64,000 bases of DNA from Pseudoxanthomonas sp. SE1. Its GTDB lineage: Bacteria > Pseudomonadota > Gammaproteobacteria > Xanthomonadales > Xanthomonadaceae. Position 1 is the stretch's first letter, and every line of letters begins with the position of its first letter. The translations under genes and the position numbers were made by a program. This document shows, piece by piece, positions 28,499 to 39,893 of this stretch. Under the pieces are notes generated by a model. That model had not been told where the DNA came from. It made no database searches and saw only the letters and a list, made by a program, of their open reading frames with translations. The stretch spans positions 2,037,001 to 2,101,000 of the forward strand of contig NZ_CP113783.1 of NCBI RefSeq assembly GCF_029542205.1, in the 5' to 3' direction.

Positions 28499-29566
28499 TC
28501 AGCGACGCTTGGCTTTGGGCGGTACCGAGACCGAGTCGCGCACGACCAGACGGTGTGCCGCGACGTGGTCGGCGAGCACGCGGGTCGTGCCGTCCTGGCG
28601 GCGGATGCTGCGCAGCAGGACATCGATGGCGTCGTTGGCCATCGACGCGATGGGCTGGTGGATGGTGGTCAGTTCCGGCCACACCGTCGTGGCGGCCGAC
28701 GTGTCATCGAAGCCCACCACCGACAGGTCGCGTGGCACATCCAGCCCGCGCCGGTGTGCCACCGAGATGACGGCCGCGGCCATGTCGTCGTTGCTGGCGA
28801 TGATGGCGCTGGGCATCCGGCGCAGCGACAGCAGCTTCTCCGCGGCCTTCAGCCCCGCGCGATACGTGTAGTCGCCGGGCTGCACCAGGCCGGGTTCCAG
28901 CGCCAGGCCGGCTTCATGCAGGGCCGCCTGGAAGCCTTCGAAGCGTCGCGCACTGGCGCTGAGGTCGGACCGGCCCTTGATGAATCCGATGTGGGTATGG
29001 CCGTGCTCGATGAGGTGTTCGGCCATTTCCTTGCCCGCGCGGAAGTCGTCGATGCGCACGCAGGAGATCTCGTCGCTGAATCGTCCCGACGCGATGGCGA
29101 CCACCGGCACGCCGGCGCGCACCAGTTCGCTGACCGCCGCGCGGGATTCGCACAGGGGCGGCGGCAGGATGACGCCATCGACGCGCTTGGCCAGTTCGCG
29201 CGCCGCCTTGCGCTCGGACTCGGCATCCACGTCTTCCCAGTATTCGCTCACCAGCTGGATGGTCGTCCGCGAGGCGACGCGCAGCAGGCCAAGCAGCAGT
29301 TCGCGCAGGTAGGCGCCGCTGGGATTGGTATAGATCAGGGCGATGCGGGTGTGCTGGGCGGCCGCCAGCGAGCTGGCCGCCAGGTTGGGCGTGTAGTCGA
29401 GCTTGCGGACGGCCCGCATGACGCGTTCGCGCGTCGCGTCCTTGACCTTGGTCTTGCCGTTGATCACGCGCGACACGGTCATCGGGGAAACGCCCGCGAG
29501 TGCGGCCACTTCGTCGATGGTGATGCCGCGGCTCTTGCGTCGCACGGCTCTCGTCGGTTTTTCCAA
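28499..29566 (-). CDS. LacI-family regulator, second XylR-like paralogue
   Basis: 355 residues. The helix-turn-helix is [20 protein letters not shown], the hinge [11 protein letters not shown], and the effector domain includes [11 protein letters not shown] and [12 protein letters not shown]. It is a close paralogue of the regulator at 14797-15870. It converges on the xylose transporter gene and diverges from the alpha-glucuronidase operon with only 77 bases between starts. No copy of the xyl-box is visible in that gap, so its own operator is unclear; it may act on the two xyl-boxes in the window. Confidence 0.88.
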   Translation of the reverse strand: MEKPTRAVRRKSRGITIDEVAALAGVSPMTVSRVINGKTKVKDATRERVMRAVRKLDYTPNLAASSLAAAQHTRIALIYTNPSGAYLRELLLGLLRVASRTTIQLVSEYWEDVDAESERKAARELAKRVDGVILPPPLCESRAAVSELVRAGVPVVAIASGRFSDEISCVRIDDFRAGKEMAEHLIEHGHTHIGFIKGRSDLSASARRFEGFQAALHEAGLALEPGLVQPGDYTYRAGLKAAEKLLSLRRMPSAIIASNDDMAAAVISVAHRRGLDVPRDLSVVGFDDTSAATTVWPELTTIHQPIASMANDAIDVLLRSIRRQDGTTRVLADHVAAHRLVVRDSVSVPPKAKRR

Positions 29567-29643
29567 AACGCGTTCCTTTCAGGGGACGGAAGGCGGTCGA
29601 CCCATGGCCGCTCTGCGCGACGGCAACCAACGCGGTGACGGCC

Positions 29644-31881
29644 ATGAAATCCGCGCATTGGCCAGTTTTGCTGTCGTGCCTCATGGTATCGCCAACGCGG
29701 CGGGGCGACGAGGGGCGTGCCTTCCTGCGCGGCCTCCACACGGTGGTGCTGGGCTTTCTGATGTGCGCGCAAGCGACCGGTGCGCGGGCGGAGGACGGCT
29801 ACGACCTGTGGCTGCGCTATGCACCCGCTGCGCCGGCAACGGTGGAGCATTACCGGTCGCGTACCACGCAGCTGGTGATGCCGGTGCCGTCGGCCACGTT
29901 GGCCGCCGCGCATGCGGAGCTGCTGCGTGGCCTTGCCGGTGTGACCGGGCAGGCGCCGGATGTCGTGGCGGCAGTCACGCGCGATGGCGCGGTGGTGGCG
30001 GGCACGGTCGCTTCTTCCCCCCTTGTCGCCGGCCTGCGATTGGACACGCGCCCGCTGGGCAATGAGGGCTACCTGATCCGCAGCGTGCGCGTGGGTGGGC
30101 ATGCTGCCACCGTGATCGCGGCCAACACGGATGTCGGCGTGCTCTACGGCAGCTTCCACTTCCTTCGCCTGCTGCAGACAGGGCAGGCGGTTGGTGCATT
30201 GGATGTGCGCGAATCGCCGCGGGTGAAGCTGCGCGTGCTGAACCATTGGGACAATCTCGACGGGTACGTGGAGCGCGGCTATGCGGGTGCGTCGATCTGG
30301 GACTGGCATACGTTGCCGGACTACCTGGATCCGCGTTACACCGACTACGCGCGTGCCAACGCATCGCTGGGCATCAACGGCACGGTGCTCAACAACGTCA
30401 ACGCCAATGCACTGAGCCTGACGCCCATGTACCTGGAGAAGACCCGGGCGCTGGCGTCCGTGTTCCGTCCGTACGGCATCCGCGTCCATCTGAGCGCCCG
30501 TTTCAGTGCGCCGATGGAGATAGGCGGACTGCAGACGGCCGACCCGCTGGACCCGGCGGTGCGGCGCTGGTGGAAGGAAAAGGCCGACGAAATCTACCGC
30601 CTCATTCCGGACTTCGGCGGCTTTCTGGTGAAGGCGAACTCCGAAGGCCAGCCGGGTCCACAGGACTACGGAAGATCCCACGTGGACGGGGCGAACATGC
30701 TCGCCGACGCACTGGCACCCCACGGCGGCACGGTGATGTGGCGCGCGTTCGTCTACTCGCACGAAGAACCCGATGATCGGGCCAAGCAGGCGTATACGGA
30801 ATTCGTCCCTCATGACGGCAGGTTCCGCGACAACGTCCTGGTCCAGGTGAAGAACGGTGCCGTCGATTTCCAGCCGCGCGAGCCGTTCCATCCCTTGTTC
30901 GGTGCCATGCCGCGTACGCCGTTGATGCTGGAATTGCAGATCACCAAGGAGTACCTGGGGTTCGCGACGCATCTGGTCTATCTGGGGCCGATGTACGAAG
31001 AAATGCTCGCCGCGGATACGCATGCGCGCGGCACGGGCTCCACGGTCAGGAAAGTCATCGACGGCACGCTGGAGGGGCACGCGCTCACCGGCATGGCCGG
31101 TGTGGCGAACATCGGCGCGGACCGCAACTGGAGCGGGTCGCACTTCGACCAGGCCAACTGGTACGTGTACGGCCGGCTTGCCTGGAATCCGTCGCTGTCT
31201 TCGCGCGACATCGCGGAGGAATGGGTGCGCATGACCTTCTCCGGCGACGACCGCCTGGTGACACCCGTCGTGGAGATGATGATGGGGTCGCGCGAGGCAG
31301 CCGTGGACTACATGACGCCGCTGGGCCTGCATCACCTGATGGCGCGCGGCCATCACTACGGCCCCGGACCCTGGGTGCAGGGCGGACCGCGGGCGGACTG
31401 GACATCGGTGTACTACCACCGGGCCGACCGGGACGGCATCGGCTTTGATCGCTCGGCGACCGGGAGCAACGCGGTGGCGCAGTATTTTCCGCCGGTGGCG
31501 CGGCAGTTCGGCGATGTCGGGCGCGTGCCGGAAAAGTTCCTTCTGTGGTTCCACCACGTGCCCTGGGATCACCCGATGGCGTCGGGTCGGCCGCTGTGGG
31601 ACGAACTGGTGATGCGTTACTCGCGCGGTGTGGACTACGTACGCGGCATGCGGTCCACCTGGGGCGGCCTGGCATCGCATGTCGATGCGTCGCGGCATGC
31701 GCAGGTCGCGGCCTTCCTGGGCATCCAGCAGAAGGAAGCACAGTGGTGGCGCGACGCCAGCATCGCGTACTTCCAGACATTCGCGCGCCGCCCGCTGCCG
31801 GAAGGCCAGGCGCCGCCGCCGCATCCGCTGGCGTACTACGAAGCACTGCAGTTCCCGTATGCCCCGGGGGACGGCCGATGA
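29644..31881 (+). CDS. GH67 alpha-glucuronidase
   Basis: 745 residues. It removes (4-O-methyl)glucuronic acid from the non-reducing end of xylo-oligosaccharides. The N-terminal extension contains a hydrophobic segment ([19 protein letters not shown]), suggesting export. Conserved blocks are [28 protein letters not shown] and [14 protein letters not shown]. Catalytic residues are in [17 protein letters not shown] (Glu), [11 protein letters not shown] (Asp) and [14 protein letters not shown] (Glu). The start is the ATG at 29644, with a GTG three codons earlier. First gene of a nine-gene run; its stop overlaps the next ATG. Confidence 0.95.
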   Translation: MKSAHWPVLLSCLMVSPTRRGDEGRAFLRGLHTVVLGFLMCAQATGARAEDGYDLWLRYAPAAPATVEHYRSRTTQLVMPVPSATLAAAHAELLRGLAGVTGQAPDVVAAVTRDGAVVAGTVASSPLVAGLRLDTRPLGNEGYLIRSVRVGGHAATVIAANTDVGVLYGSFHFLRLLQTGQAVGALDVRESPRVKLRVLNHWDNLDGYVERGYAGASIWDWHTLPDYLDPRYTDYARANASLGINGTVLNNVNANALSLTPMYLEKTRALASVFRPYGIRVHLSARFSAPMEIGGLQTADPLDPAVRRWWKEKADEIYRLIPDFGGFLVKANSEGQPGPQDYGRSHVDGANMLADALAPHGGTVMWRAFVYSHEEPDDRAKQAYTEFVPHDGRFRDNVLVQVKNGAVDFQPREPFHPLFGAMPRTPLMLELQITKEYLGFATHLVYLGPMYEEMLAADTHARGTGSTVRKVIDGTLEGHALTGMAGVANIGADRNWSGSHFDQANWYVYGRLAWNPSLSSRDIAEEWVRMTFSGDDRLVTPVVEMMMGSREAAVDYMTPLGLHHLMARGHHYGPGPWVQGGPRADWTSVYYHRADRDGIGFDRSATGSNAVAQYFPPVARQFGDVGRVPEKFLLWFHHVPWDHPMASGRPLWDELVMRYSRGVDYVRGMRSTWGGLASHVDASRHAQVAAFLGIQQKEAQWWRDASIAYFQTFARRPLPEGQAPPPHPLAYYEALQFPYAPGDGR

Positions 31882-33863
31882 AGGCGCCTTGCATCACCGG
31901 GTTTGTGCTGGCGGTTGCGATGCTGGTGATGGGTGCACCCGTCGCCCATGCCGGAGAAACCGAAGGCAGGCTGCTGCATGCGCTGTTCCAGGATCACATG
32001 GTGCTGCAGCGCGACGCCGCCATCCGGATCTGGGGTCATGCCACGCCAGGTGAAGCGGTCAGCGTGGTACTGGCCGGCACGAAGGCGCGTGCGCGTGCTG
32101 CTGCCGATGGCACCTGGGAAGCGACGCTGCGGGCACGCGCCGCGGGCGGACCCTACGATCTGGTGGTGAATGCCGGCGCGGCCGTGCAGACGGTGCGCGA
32201 TGTGTACCTGGGCGACGTCTGGCTTTGCGCCGGGCAGTCGAACATGGAGTTGCCGGTCTGGCGCGCACTGGATGCGAGTTCGGAGATCGCATCCTCGGCG
32301 CATCCGCGGATCCGGTTGTTCACGGTGCCGCAGGCAAGCGCCGTCGCGCCACAGTCCCGTTTCCAGGGCGATCCCCGCTGGCAGGTGGCGTCGCCGGCGT
32401 CCGTGCGGGATTTCTCCGCGGCCTGCTTCTACTTCGCGCGGGAACTGCAGAAGACGGTCGACGTGCCGATGGGCCTGATCCAGGCGGCCTGGGGCGGTTC
32501 GCGGATCGAAGCCTGGACCAGCGCCACAGCACTGCGTGCCGGTGGGGGAAGCGATGAAACGCTCGACGTGCTTGCGCTTTACGCCACGGATACACCCGCC
32601 GCGCTTGCGCGATGGGGACATCATTGGGAGCGCTGGTGGACCACGCGCGAAGGCGCCACGCCGGGTGACGCGCTCTGGCATGCAGGCGCCGCCGACACCG
32701 GCTGGCGCACGGCGCCCGCAACGCTGGGTGCATGGGAGCGTTGGGGCGTGCCCGCGCTAGACGACTACAACGGCATGGTGTGGTATCGCACGCAGGTGAC
32801 GTTGACGGCGGCGCAGGCGGCACGTGGCGCAACGCTGGAACTCGGGCCCGCCGACGAGACCGACATGACCTGGGTGAACGGGACCGCCGTGGGCAGCCGC
32901 TACGGCGCCGGTGAGCCGCGTCGCTATCCGCTGCCGTCCGGACTGTTGAAGGCGGGCATCAACACGGTGGTGGTCAATGTGCTGGACACCTATCGCGATG
33001 GCGGGCTCGCCGGCCCGGCCAGTGCACACGCGCTGACATTCGACGATGGCACCCGCGTGGTGCTGGACAGCCGCTGGCGCTACCGGCCCGAGCCCGGCGC
33101 CGGGGAGCCGCCGCGTGCGCCGTGGCAGGCGGCAGCGGGCCTGTCGACGTTGTACAACGGGATGATCGCGCCGCTCGGCCATGCCGGTCTGCGCGGCATG
33201 CTGTGGTACCAGGGTGAGTCCAATACCGGCGACGCCACGGCCTATGCCGCGCGGCTGCGCCTGCTGCGTGAGGACTGGCGGCAGCGCTTCGGCGCGCAGG
33301 TGCCGTGGATGGTGGTGCAACTGGCCGGCTATGGCATGCCACCGTCCGCACCGGTGGAAAGCGGTTGGGCGCAGGTGCGCGAGGCGCAGCGACGGGTTGT
33401 CGCCGAAGACCCGCACGCCGGGCTGGTGGTCGCCATCGACATCGGTGACGCCTACGACATCCACCCGCCGAACAAGCAGGAACTCGGTCGCCGCCTGGCG
33501 CGCGTGGCACGCCATGTCGTCTACGGTGAGCGCGGGCTCGCCCCGTCCGGCCCGACTGCACGCGAGGCAGCGCGCATGACGGACGGCGTGCGGGTCGCGT
33601 TCGACGATGTCACCGGTGCGCTGGTGACGACCGGCGCGAACGGCCCCATCGGCTTCGAACTTTGCGATGCAGGCAAGCGCTGCGACTACGCGGATGCCGC
33701 CCTCGAGGGGCGATACGTCGTGCTGCGCAGCCCGCGTGCGGCCCATGCCATGTACGTGCGCTACTGCTGGGCGGATGGCCCGGTATGCACGCTGCGCGAC
33801 ACCGCCGGCTTGCCGGCAGGTCCCTTCGAACTTCCCGTCCCTGCTGTCGAGGTGCCCCGATGA
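31878..33863 (+). CDS. SGNH acetylesterase (sialate O-acetylesterase/acetylxylan type)
   Basis: 661 residues with signal peptide (cleavage near PVAHAGET). [22 protein letters not shown] and [16 protein letters not shown] carry the family entry block, with the nucleophilic Ser in AGQSNME. A Gly/Asn block follows ([15 protein letters not shown]). [14 protein letters not shown] and [17 protein letters not shown] supply the catalytic Asp and His. A galactose-binding-like insert lies around residues 260-390. In a xylan operon it would remove acetyl groups from xylo-oligosaccharides. It overlaps both neighbours by ATGA. Confidence 0.88.
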   Translation: MKAPCITGFVLAVAMLVMGAPVAHAGETEGRLLHALFQDHMVLQRDAAIRIWGHATPGEAVSVVLAGTKARARAAADGTWEATLRARAAGGPYDLVVNAGAAVQTVRDVYLGDVWLCAGQSNMELPVWRALDASSEIASSAHPRIRLFTVPQASAVAPQSRFQGDPRWQVASPASVRDFSAACFYFARELQKTVDVPMGLIQAAWGGSRIEAWTSATALRAGGGSDETLDVLALYATDTPAALARWGHHWERWWTTREGATPGDALWHAGAADTGWRTAPATLGAWERWGVPALDDYNGMVWYRTQVTLTAAQAARGATLELGPADETDMTWVNGTAVGSRYGAGEPRRYPLPSGLLKAGINTVVVNVLDTYRDGGLAGPASAHALTFDDGTRVVLDSRWRYRPEPGAGEPPRAPWQAAAGLSTLYNGMIAPLGHAGLRGMLWYQGESNTGDATAYAARLRLLREDWRQRFGAQVPWMVVQLAGYGMPPSAPVESGWAQVREAQRRVVAEDPHAGLVVAIDIGDAYDIHPPNKQELGRRLARVARHVVYGERGLAPSGPTAREAARMTDGVRVAFDDVTGALVTTGANGPIGFELCDAGKRCDYADAALEGRYVVLRSPRAAHAMYVRYCWADGPVCTLRDTAGLPAGPFELPVPAVEVPR

Positions 33864-35626
33864 AGCTGTTCTCCCTGCGTCGCCAACAGAACGATCGCCG
33901 ACACGTCGATGGGCGGGGTTCAACCCGCAACCCCGCGCGAACCGTCCTGGCCGCCGCGCTCCTGTTGCTGACGGTCACCGGCAACGCCCAGTCAAAGGAG
34001 CAGGCGCCGCCGGTCTACTTCGACTGGTTCGAATACACCGGTCGCGATGCGGCATTCGAACCGCCGCTGCCGGCCGGCCACTACCGCAACCCCATCCTGG
34101 CCGGTTTCCATGCCGACCCCAGCATCGTCAGCGCGAACGGCAAGTTCTACCTGGTCAATTCCAGCTTCACCTTCTTCCCGGGCATCCCCGTGTTCGAGAG
34201 CACGGACCTGGTGCACTGGAAGCAGATCGGCAACGTCATCGACCGGCCCTCGCAGCTCGACTTCGATGGACTGAGCGTGTCGCGCGGCATCTTCGCGCCG
34301 ACCATCGAATTCCATGACGGCCTCTTCTACGTGGTCACAACCGCTACCGACAGCGGCGGCAACTTCATCGCCACCGCGCGCGATCCCGCCGGGCCCTGGT
34401 CGGATCCGCACTGGCTGCCGACCATCGGCGGCATCGATCCGTCGCTGTTCTTCGATACCGATGGCAAGGTCTACCTGCTCAACAACGACGAGCCGCCCGG
34501 ACCCGCGCGCTACGACGGCCATCGCGCCATCTGGATGCAGCAGATCGACATCGCGCGCTTCCAGCCCATCGGCCCGCGCAAGGTGCTGATCGATGGCGGT
34601 GTGGAACCCGAGAAGAATCCGATCTGGATCGAGGGGCCGCACATCTACAAGCGCGACGGCTGGTACTACCTGTCCGATGCCGAGGGCGGCACCGGGCCGC
34701 AGCATTCGCAGGTGGTGCTGCGCAGCCGCGATGTCTGGGGACCGTATGCGCCGTATGCAGGCAATCCGATCCTGACCCAGCGCGACCTGCCGGCGGATCG
34801 GCGCCTGCCGATCACCAATGCCGGGCATGCCGATCTGGTCGAAGGCCCGGACGGGACGTGGTGGGCGGTGTTCCTGGCCAGCCGCAACTACCAGCAGCGC
34901 CATTACAACACCGGGCGCGAAACCTATCTGCTGCCGGTGCAGTGGCGCGATGGCTGGCCGGTGATCCTGCCGGCGGGGCAGACCATCCCCTACATCGCCG
35001 CCGCGCCTGCATGGATGCGCGGGGATGCGACGCAGGCGCCCTTCACCGGCAATTTCGTGCATCGCGACGAGTTCGATGGCACGACACTGGCGCATGAATG
35101 GTTGCGCGTGCGTGTACCCAAGAGGGCGTGGGCAGACCTGGCCGTACGCCCCGGCGCGCTCGCCGTGCATCCGCTGCCGGAAGGCCTGGAAACGCTGCGC
35201 AACCCGGCATTCCTCGGTCGCCGCCAGCAGCATCTGCGCTTCGAGGCAAGCACCGCGATGAGCACGCCGGCAGAGGGCGTGGCCGCGGGACTGGCCGCTT
35301 TCCAGAGCGAAGCGTACTGGTACTTCCTCGGTGTGCGCCGTCTGCCGGGCGACCGCGTCGCGGTGTTCCTGGAAGGGCGCGACGGCAGCGGCACCACCCG
35401 CACGCTGGCCACGCGCGAGGTCGACGCCACCGACGCACTCCGTCTGAAGATCGAAGGCGACGAGGGCGACTACGGTTTCGCCTATGACGCGGGCGATGGA
35501 CGCGGATGGCAAACACTGGCCAGCCAGGTCGATGGCACCGTGCTGAGTACCGATCGTGCCGGCGGCTTCGTCGGCGCCCTGCTGGGACCTTTCGCGCGCG
35601 ACGAGCGCGCTCCGAGGAGCGAATGA
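33860..35626 (+). CDS. GH43 beta-xylosidase/arabinofuranosidase with C-terminal lectin-like domain
   Basis: 588 residues. After a basic N-terminus and hydrophobic segment (TVLAAALLLLTVTGNA) comes a five-bladed propeller with the general base Asp in ILAGFHADPSIV, the modulating Asp in IGGIDPSLFFD and the acid Glu in WIEGPHIYKRDGWYY. Residues about 370-580 form a beta-sandwich of the GH43 C-terminal type (FVHRDEFDGTTLAHEW). It acts on xylo- or arabinoxylo-oligosaccharides in the periplasm. It overlaps both neighbours by ATGA. Confidence 0.92.
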   Translation: MKLFSLRRQQNDRRHVDGRGSTRNPARTVLAAALLLLTVTGNAQSKEQAPPVYFDWFEYTGRDAAFEPPLPAGHYRNPILAGFHADPSIVSANGKFYLVNSSFTFFPGIPVFESTDLVHWKQIGNVIDRPSQLDFDGLSVSRGIFAPTIEFHDGLFYVVTTATDSGGNFIATARDPAGPWSDPHWLPTIGGIDPSLFFDTDGKVYLLNNDEPPGPARYDGHRAIWMQQIDIARFQPIGPRKVLIDGGVEPEKNPIWIEGPHIYKRDGWYYLSDAEGGTGPQHSQVVLRSRDVWGPYAPYAGNPILTQRDLPADRRLPITNAGHADLVEGPDGTWWAVFLASRNYQQRHYNTGRETYLLPVQWRDGWPVILPAGQTIPYIAAAPAWMRGDATQAPFTGNFVHRDEFDGTTLAHEWLRVRVPKRAWADLAVRPGALAVHPLPEGLETLRNPAFLGRRQQHLRFEASTAMSTPAEGVAAGLAAFQSEAYWYFLGVRRLPGDRVAVFLEGRDGSGTTRTLATREVDATDALRLKIEGDEGDYGFAYDAGDGRGWQTLASQVDGTVLSTDRAGGFVGALLGPFARDERAPRSE

Positions 35627-38325
35627 TGATGACGATGCCTTGCTTTTCCATCGCCCGGCGCGTCGCGCCCGGCCTGTGCGCGCTGGCGCTGTGCGTCGCT
35701 GCATGGACGTCGCCGTCTGCACAGGCGGCCGATGCGAAGCCGTGGCTGGATACCTCGCGCAGTTTCGAGGCGCGGGCCGCGGCGCTGGTCTCGCAGATGA
35801 CGCTGGAAGAAAAAGCGGCGCAGATGCAGAACGCCGCGCCTGCCATCGAACGCCTGGGCGTTCCCGCCTACGACTGGTGGAACGAAGCGCTGCATGGCGT
35901 GGCGCGGGCGGGCCAGGCGACGGTGTTCCCGCAGGCCATCGGTCTGGCCGCGACGTTCGATGTGCCGCTGATGGGCGAAGTGGCCACCACCATCAGCGAC
36001 GAGGCGCGCGCCAAGCATCACCAGTTCGTGCGCGACGGCTCGCATGGCCGCTATCAGGGACTCACCTTCTGGTCGCCGAACATCAACATCTTCCGCGACC
36101 CGCGCTGGGGTCGCGGCCAAGAAACCTACGGCGAGGATCCGTACCTGACCGCGCGCATGGGGGTGGCGTTCGTACGCGGCCTGCAGGGCGACGACCCGAC
36201 CTACCGCAAGCTGGATGCCACCGCCAAGCACTTCGCCGTCCACAGCGGCCCCGAGGCCGACCGCCATCACTTCGATGCGCGCCCGAGCCAGCGCGATCTG
36301 CATGACACCTACCTGCCTGCCTTCGAGACACTGGTGAAGGAAGGCGACGTGGACGCGGTGATGGGCGCCTACAACCGCGTCTACGGCGAATCGGCCAGCG
36401 CCAGCCGTTTCCTGCTGCGCGACGTCCTGCGTCGCGATTGGGGATTCAAGGGGTACGTGGTATCCGACTGCTGGGCCATCGTCGACATCTGGAAGAACCA
36501 CAAGATCGTGGCCACGCGCGAGGAAGCCGCAGCGCTGGCCGTCAAGAATGGCACCGAGCTGGAGTGCGGCGAGGAATACGCCACGCTGCCCGCTGCGGTG
36601 CGCCAGGGACTGATCAGCGAAGCCGAGATCGACGATGCGGTGACGCGGCTGTTCGCGGCGCGCATGCGGCTGGGCATGTTCGACCCGCCGGAGCGCGTGC
36701 GCTGGGCGCGCATTCCGTACGCAGTCAACCAGGCGCCAGCGCACGATGCGCTGGCACTGAAAGCGGCACAGGCGTCGCTGGTGCTGCTGAAGAACGACGG
36801 CACCCTGCCACTGCCGCGCACGCTGAAGCGCATCGCAGTGATCGGCCCGACCGCCGACGACACCATGGCGCTGCTCGGCAACTACTACGGCACGCCGGCT
36901 GCGCCGGTGACGGTGCTGCAGGGCATCCGCGACGCGGCGAAAGGCATCGAGGTGACGTACGCGCGCGGCGTGGACCTGGTGGAAGGGCGCGACGATCCGG
37001 CCGCAACGCCGCTGATCGAAGCCGCTTTCCTGCGGCCTGCGGCCGGTTCCCCCGAACGCGGCCTGCGCGGCGAGTACTTCCGCACGCCGGATCTGTCCGG
37101 CACGCCGGCACTGGTGCGCACCGATGCGCAGATCGGCTTCCGCTGGGATCGCGGTTCGCCCACCGACAACCTGCTGGCCCGCGGCGAAGCGGCGCCGGGG
37201 CAGGGCATCCCGAACGATGGCTTCAGCATCCGCTGGAGCGGCCAGCTGCTGCCGCCGGTATCGGGCCGCTACCGGATCGAAGCGGCTGCGGACGACGGCT
37301 TCCGCCTGTACGTGGATGGCAAGCGCGTGCTCGACCGTTGGGCTGCGAGCGACCGCCTGCGCAGTGAGGGTGTGGAGCTCGACCTGCAGGCCGGGCGCGC
37401 CTACGAGCTGCGCCTGGAGTACTACGACGGCGAACGCGATGCCGGCGTGCGGCTGGCCTGGCGCATGCCGGGTGCGAAGCCGCCGTTTGAGGAAGCGCTC
37501 GATGTCGCGCGCAATGCGGATGTGGTGGTGTTCGTCGGCGGCCTGACCGGCGATGTGGAAGGCGAGGAGATGACGGTCAACTATCCCGGTTTCGCCGGAG
37601 GCGATCGCACCGACATGCGCCTGCCGTCGCCGCAACGTGCACTGCTGGAAGCGCTGCACGCCACCGGCAAGCCGGTGGTGCTGGTGCTGACGGGCGGTTC
37701 CGCGCTGGCCGTGGATTGGTCGCAGGCGAATCTGCCCGCGATCCTGATGAGCTGGTATCCGGGGCAGCGCGGCGGAACCGCCGTCGCGGATGCCCTGTTC
37801 GGCGACATCAATCCCGCCGGTCGCCTGCCCGTGACGTTCTACAAGGCGGACGAGGTGATGCCCGCGTTCGACGACTATGCGATGGAAGGCCGCACGTACC
37901 GGTACTTCCGCGGCACGCCGCTGTACCCGTTCGGACACGGCCTGTCCTACACGCGGTTCGACTACAGCGACCTGCAGCTGGACAAGCGCGTCGTGGCGCC
38001 CGATGGGAGCATGACGGTGCAGGTGCAGGTGGCCAACACCGGCACCCGCGCCGGCGAGGAGGTCGTGCAGCTGTACGTGCGTCCGCTGCAGGCCATGCCG
38101 GGCGCTGCGCAGCAGGAACTGCGCGGTTTCCAGCGCATCCACCTGAAGCCAGGGGAGCGGCGCACGGTGTCGTTCGTGCTCGCGGCCGATGCCGCATTGC
38201 GGCGCTACGACGACAGCCGCAAGGCCTATGCCGTGGCACCCGGGCGTTACGAGGTGCGCGTGGGTGCGTCCAGTGCCGACCTGCGCGCCAGTGGACAGTT
38301 CGACGTGAAGGCGGCCGGCCGATGA
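35623..38325 (+). CDS. GH3 beta-xylosidase/glucosidase with PA14 insert
   Basis: 900 residues. The signal peptide ends near PSAQAADA. The GH3 N-terminal barrel has LTLEEK-type MTLEEKAAQMQNAAPAIERL, GPEADRHHFDARPS and the nucleophilic Asp in GYVVSDCWAIVD. A PA14 domain is inserted (about residues 470-620, RGEYFRTPDLSG to RLYVDGKRVLDRWA) in the C-terminal sandwich. A fibronectin III-like domain ends the protein (VANTGTRAGEEVVQLYV). Likely releases xylose from the non-reducing end. Three tandem ATG codons are at the start; GAGGAG best suits the second at 35626. Confidence 0.93.
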   Translation: MMMTMPCFSIARRVAPGLCALALCVAAWTSPSAQAADAKPWLDTSRSFEARAAALVSQMTLEEKAAQMQNAAPAIERLGVPAYDWWNEALHGVARAGQATVFPQAIGLAATFDVPLMGEVATTISDEARAKHHQFVRDGSHGRYQGLTFWSPNINIFRDPRWGRGQETYGEDPYLTARMGVAFVRGLQGDDPTYRKLDATAKHFAVHSGPEADRHHFDARPSQRDLHDTYLPAFETLVKEGDVDAVMGAYNRVYGESASASRFLLRDVLRRDWGFKGYVVSDCWAIVDIWKNHKIVATREEAAALAVKNGTELECGEEYATLPAAVRQGLISEAEIDDAVTRLFAARMRLGMFDPPERVRWARIPYAVNQAPAHDALALKAAQASLVLLKNDGTLPLPRTLKRIAVIGPTADDTMALLGNYYGTPAAPVTVLQGIRDAAKGIEVTYARGVDLVEGRDDPAATPLIEAAFLRPAAGSPERGLRGEYFRTPDLSGTPALVRTDAQIGFRWDRGSPTDNLLARGEAAPGQGIPNDGFSIRWSGQLLPPVSGRYRIEAAADDGFRLYVDGKRVLDRWAASDRLRSEGVELDLQAGRAYELRLEYYDGERDAGVRLAWRMPGAKPPFEEALDVARNADVVVFVGGLTGDVEGEEMTVNYPGFAGGDRTDMRLPSPQRALLEALHATGKPVVLVLTGGSALAVDWSQANLPAILMSWYPGQRGGTAVADALFGDINPAGRLPVTFYKADEVMPAFDDYAMEGRTYRYFRGTPLYPFGHGLSYTRFDYSDLQLDKRVVAPDGSMTVQVQVANTGTRAGEEVVQLYVRPLQAMPGAAQQELRGFQRIHLKPGERRTVSFVLAADAALRRYDDSRKAYAVAPGRYEVRVGASSADLRASGQFDVKAAGR

Positions 38326-38391
38326 CATCCTTTTCCCATCGTGCCCGCGACGCCACGCGCGCACGCCATCGAACACCTTCGGAAGAACCGC

Positions 38392-39876
38392 ATGTCCAAC
38401 CTTGAACAACCCTTGTCGGTCCGGGAAAAGCTGGGCTACAGCCTGGGTGATCTGGCGGCGAACCTGATCTTCCAGACGCTCATCACCTATCTGGCGTTCT
38501 TCTATACCGACGTGTACCGGCTCCCACCGGCGACGGCGGCGACCATCATTTTCGTGGTGGGCCTGCTGGGTGCGTTCGTGTTCACGCCGCTGATCGGCAT
38601 CCTCGCCGACCGCACGGCGACACGATGGGGCCGGTTCAGGCCGTGGATCCTGTGGACAGCGATCCCGTTCGGCGTGTTGTCGTTGCTGGCTTTCAGTACG
38701 CCGGACTTCAGTGAGCGGGGCAAGGTCGCCTATGCGTTGCTGACCTACAGCCTGCTGGTGTTGGTCTATGCGGCGAACAACCTGCCGTACTCCGCGCTCA
38801 GCGGCGTGCTGACCGGCAGCATGGCCCAGCGCAACAGCCTGTCGGCGTATCGCTTCGTGGCGGTGATGATCGCGCAGTTCATCATCCAGGTGCTGCTGAT
38901 GCCGCTGGTGCTGATCCTGGGCGACGGCGACCGCGTGCAGGGCTTCGAGCGGGTGATGACCCTATTCGCCGTGGTGGGCACGGTGTTCTTCCTGATCACC
39001 TTCGCCACCACGCGCGAACGCATCGTGCCGACTAAGGAGCAATCCGGCGGTGTGCTGCAGGACCTGGCGGACCTGGTACGCAACCGGCCCTGGCAGGTGA
39101 TGCTGCTGCTGACGGTGCTGGTGTTCATGAACCTCGCCCTGAAGGGCGGCACGTACATCTATTACTTCCAGTACTACATGAGTGAGGCGGCGCTGGCGTC
39201 GTTCCTCGATGCCTCGGGATTCAACGGCTTCATCGCCGGTCTCAATGCCGCGCTGACCGGGGTGGGCCTGGCCGGGTTCCAGTGGCCCGAGGATCCGGCC
39301 ACCTCGGCCTTCAGCCTGTTCAACGGCAGCGGCATCCTCTGCATGATTCTGGGCATCGGATTCTCGCGCCGGCTGGCCGATCGCTTCGGCAAGCGCGATG
39401 TGTTCGGCGGGGCGCTGTTCGTGTCGACGTTGTTCCTGCTTGCGTTCTACGTGTTTCCTCCCACCGCGGTGGAGCTGGCATTCGGCGCCTTCATGCTGCA
39501 TGGCTTCTGCTACGGCATCACCATCCCGCTGCTGTGGGCGATGATCGCGGACGTTGCCGACTATTCCGAGTGGAAGAACCATCGTCGCGCCACCGCCATC
39601 ATCTTCTCCGCCATGTTGTGCGGCCTGAAGATCGGGCTCAGCGTCGGCGGCGCGCTGGTCGCCGGCATCCTGGCGCACTACGGCTACCAGGCGGGGGCTG
39701 CCAGCCAGCCCGATGCGGTCGTCGACGGCATCCGGCTGACCGTCAGCGTCTATTGCTCGATTCCCTTCCTGGTCGCCGTGGCGCTGCTCTTCATCTACCA
39801 GATCGACAAGCGGATGGAGACGCGCATCGAACACGACCTCGACCAGCGTCGCCGCGCAGCGGGCGCAGCCGCGTGA
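38392..39876 (+). CDS. GPH-family glycoside/cation symporter
   Basis: 494 residues of the glycoside-pentoside-hexuronide (MelB-like) family with about 12 membrane helices. Marks are LGYSLGDLAANLIFQ at the N-terminus, GILADRTATRWGRFRPWILW in the conserved loop, and MIADVADYSEWKNHRRATAI near helix 10. Encoded among intracellular or periplasmic xylanolytic enzymes, it probably imports xylosides or xylo-oligosaccharides with a cation. It follows the GH3 gene by 66 bases. Confidence 0.92.
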   Translation: MSNLEQPLSVREKLGYSLGDLAANLIFQTLITYLAFFYTDVYRLPPATAATIIFVVGLLGAFVFTPLIGILADRTATRWGRFRPWILWTAIPFGVLSLLAFSTPDFSERGKVAYALLTYSLLVLVYAANNLPYSALSGVLTGSMAQRNSLSAYRFVAVMIAQFIIQVLLMPLVLILGDGDRVQGFERVMTLFAVVGTVFFLITFATTRERIVPTKEQSGGVLQDLADLVRNRPWQVMLLLTVLVFMNLALKGGTYIYYFQYYMSEAALASFLDASGFNGFIAGLNAALTGVGLAGFQWPEDPATSAFSLFNGSGILCMILGIGFSRRLADRFGKRDVFGGALFVSTLFLLAFYVFPPTAVELAFGAFMLHGFCYGITIPLLWAMIADVADYSEWKNHRRATAIIFSAMLCGLKIGLSVGGALVAGILAHYGYQAGAASQPDAVVDGIRLTVSVYCSIPFLVAVALLFIYQIDKRMETRIEHDLDQRRRAAGAAA

Positions 39877-39893
39877 CTCCCACATCTCTGACC

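Noticed and set aside
35482..38409. 975-codon open frame on the minus strand opposite the GH3 gene
   Set aside because: It is a shadow of the GC-rich GH3 gene in the complementary frame. It has no ribosome-binding site, no recognisable domain and a His/Arg/Gln-rich composition typical of antisense frames.
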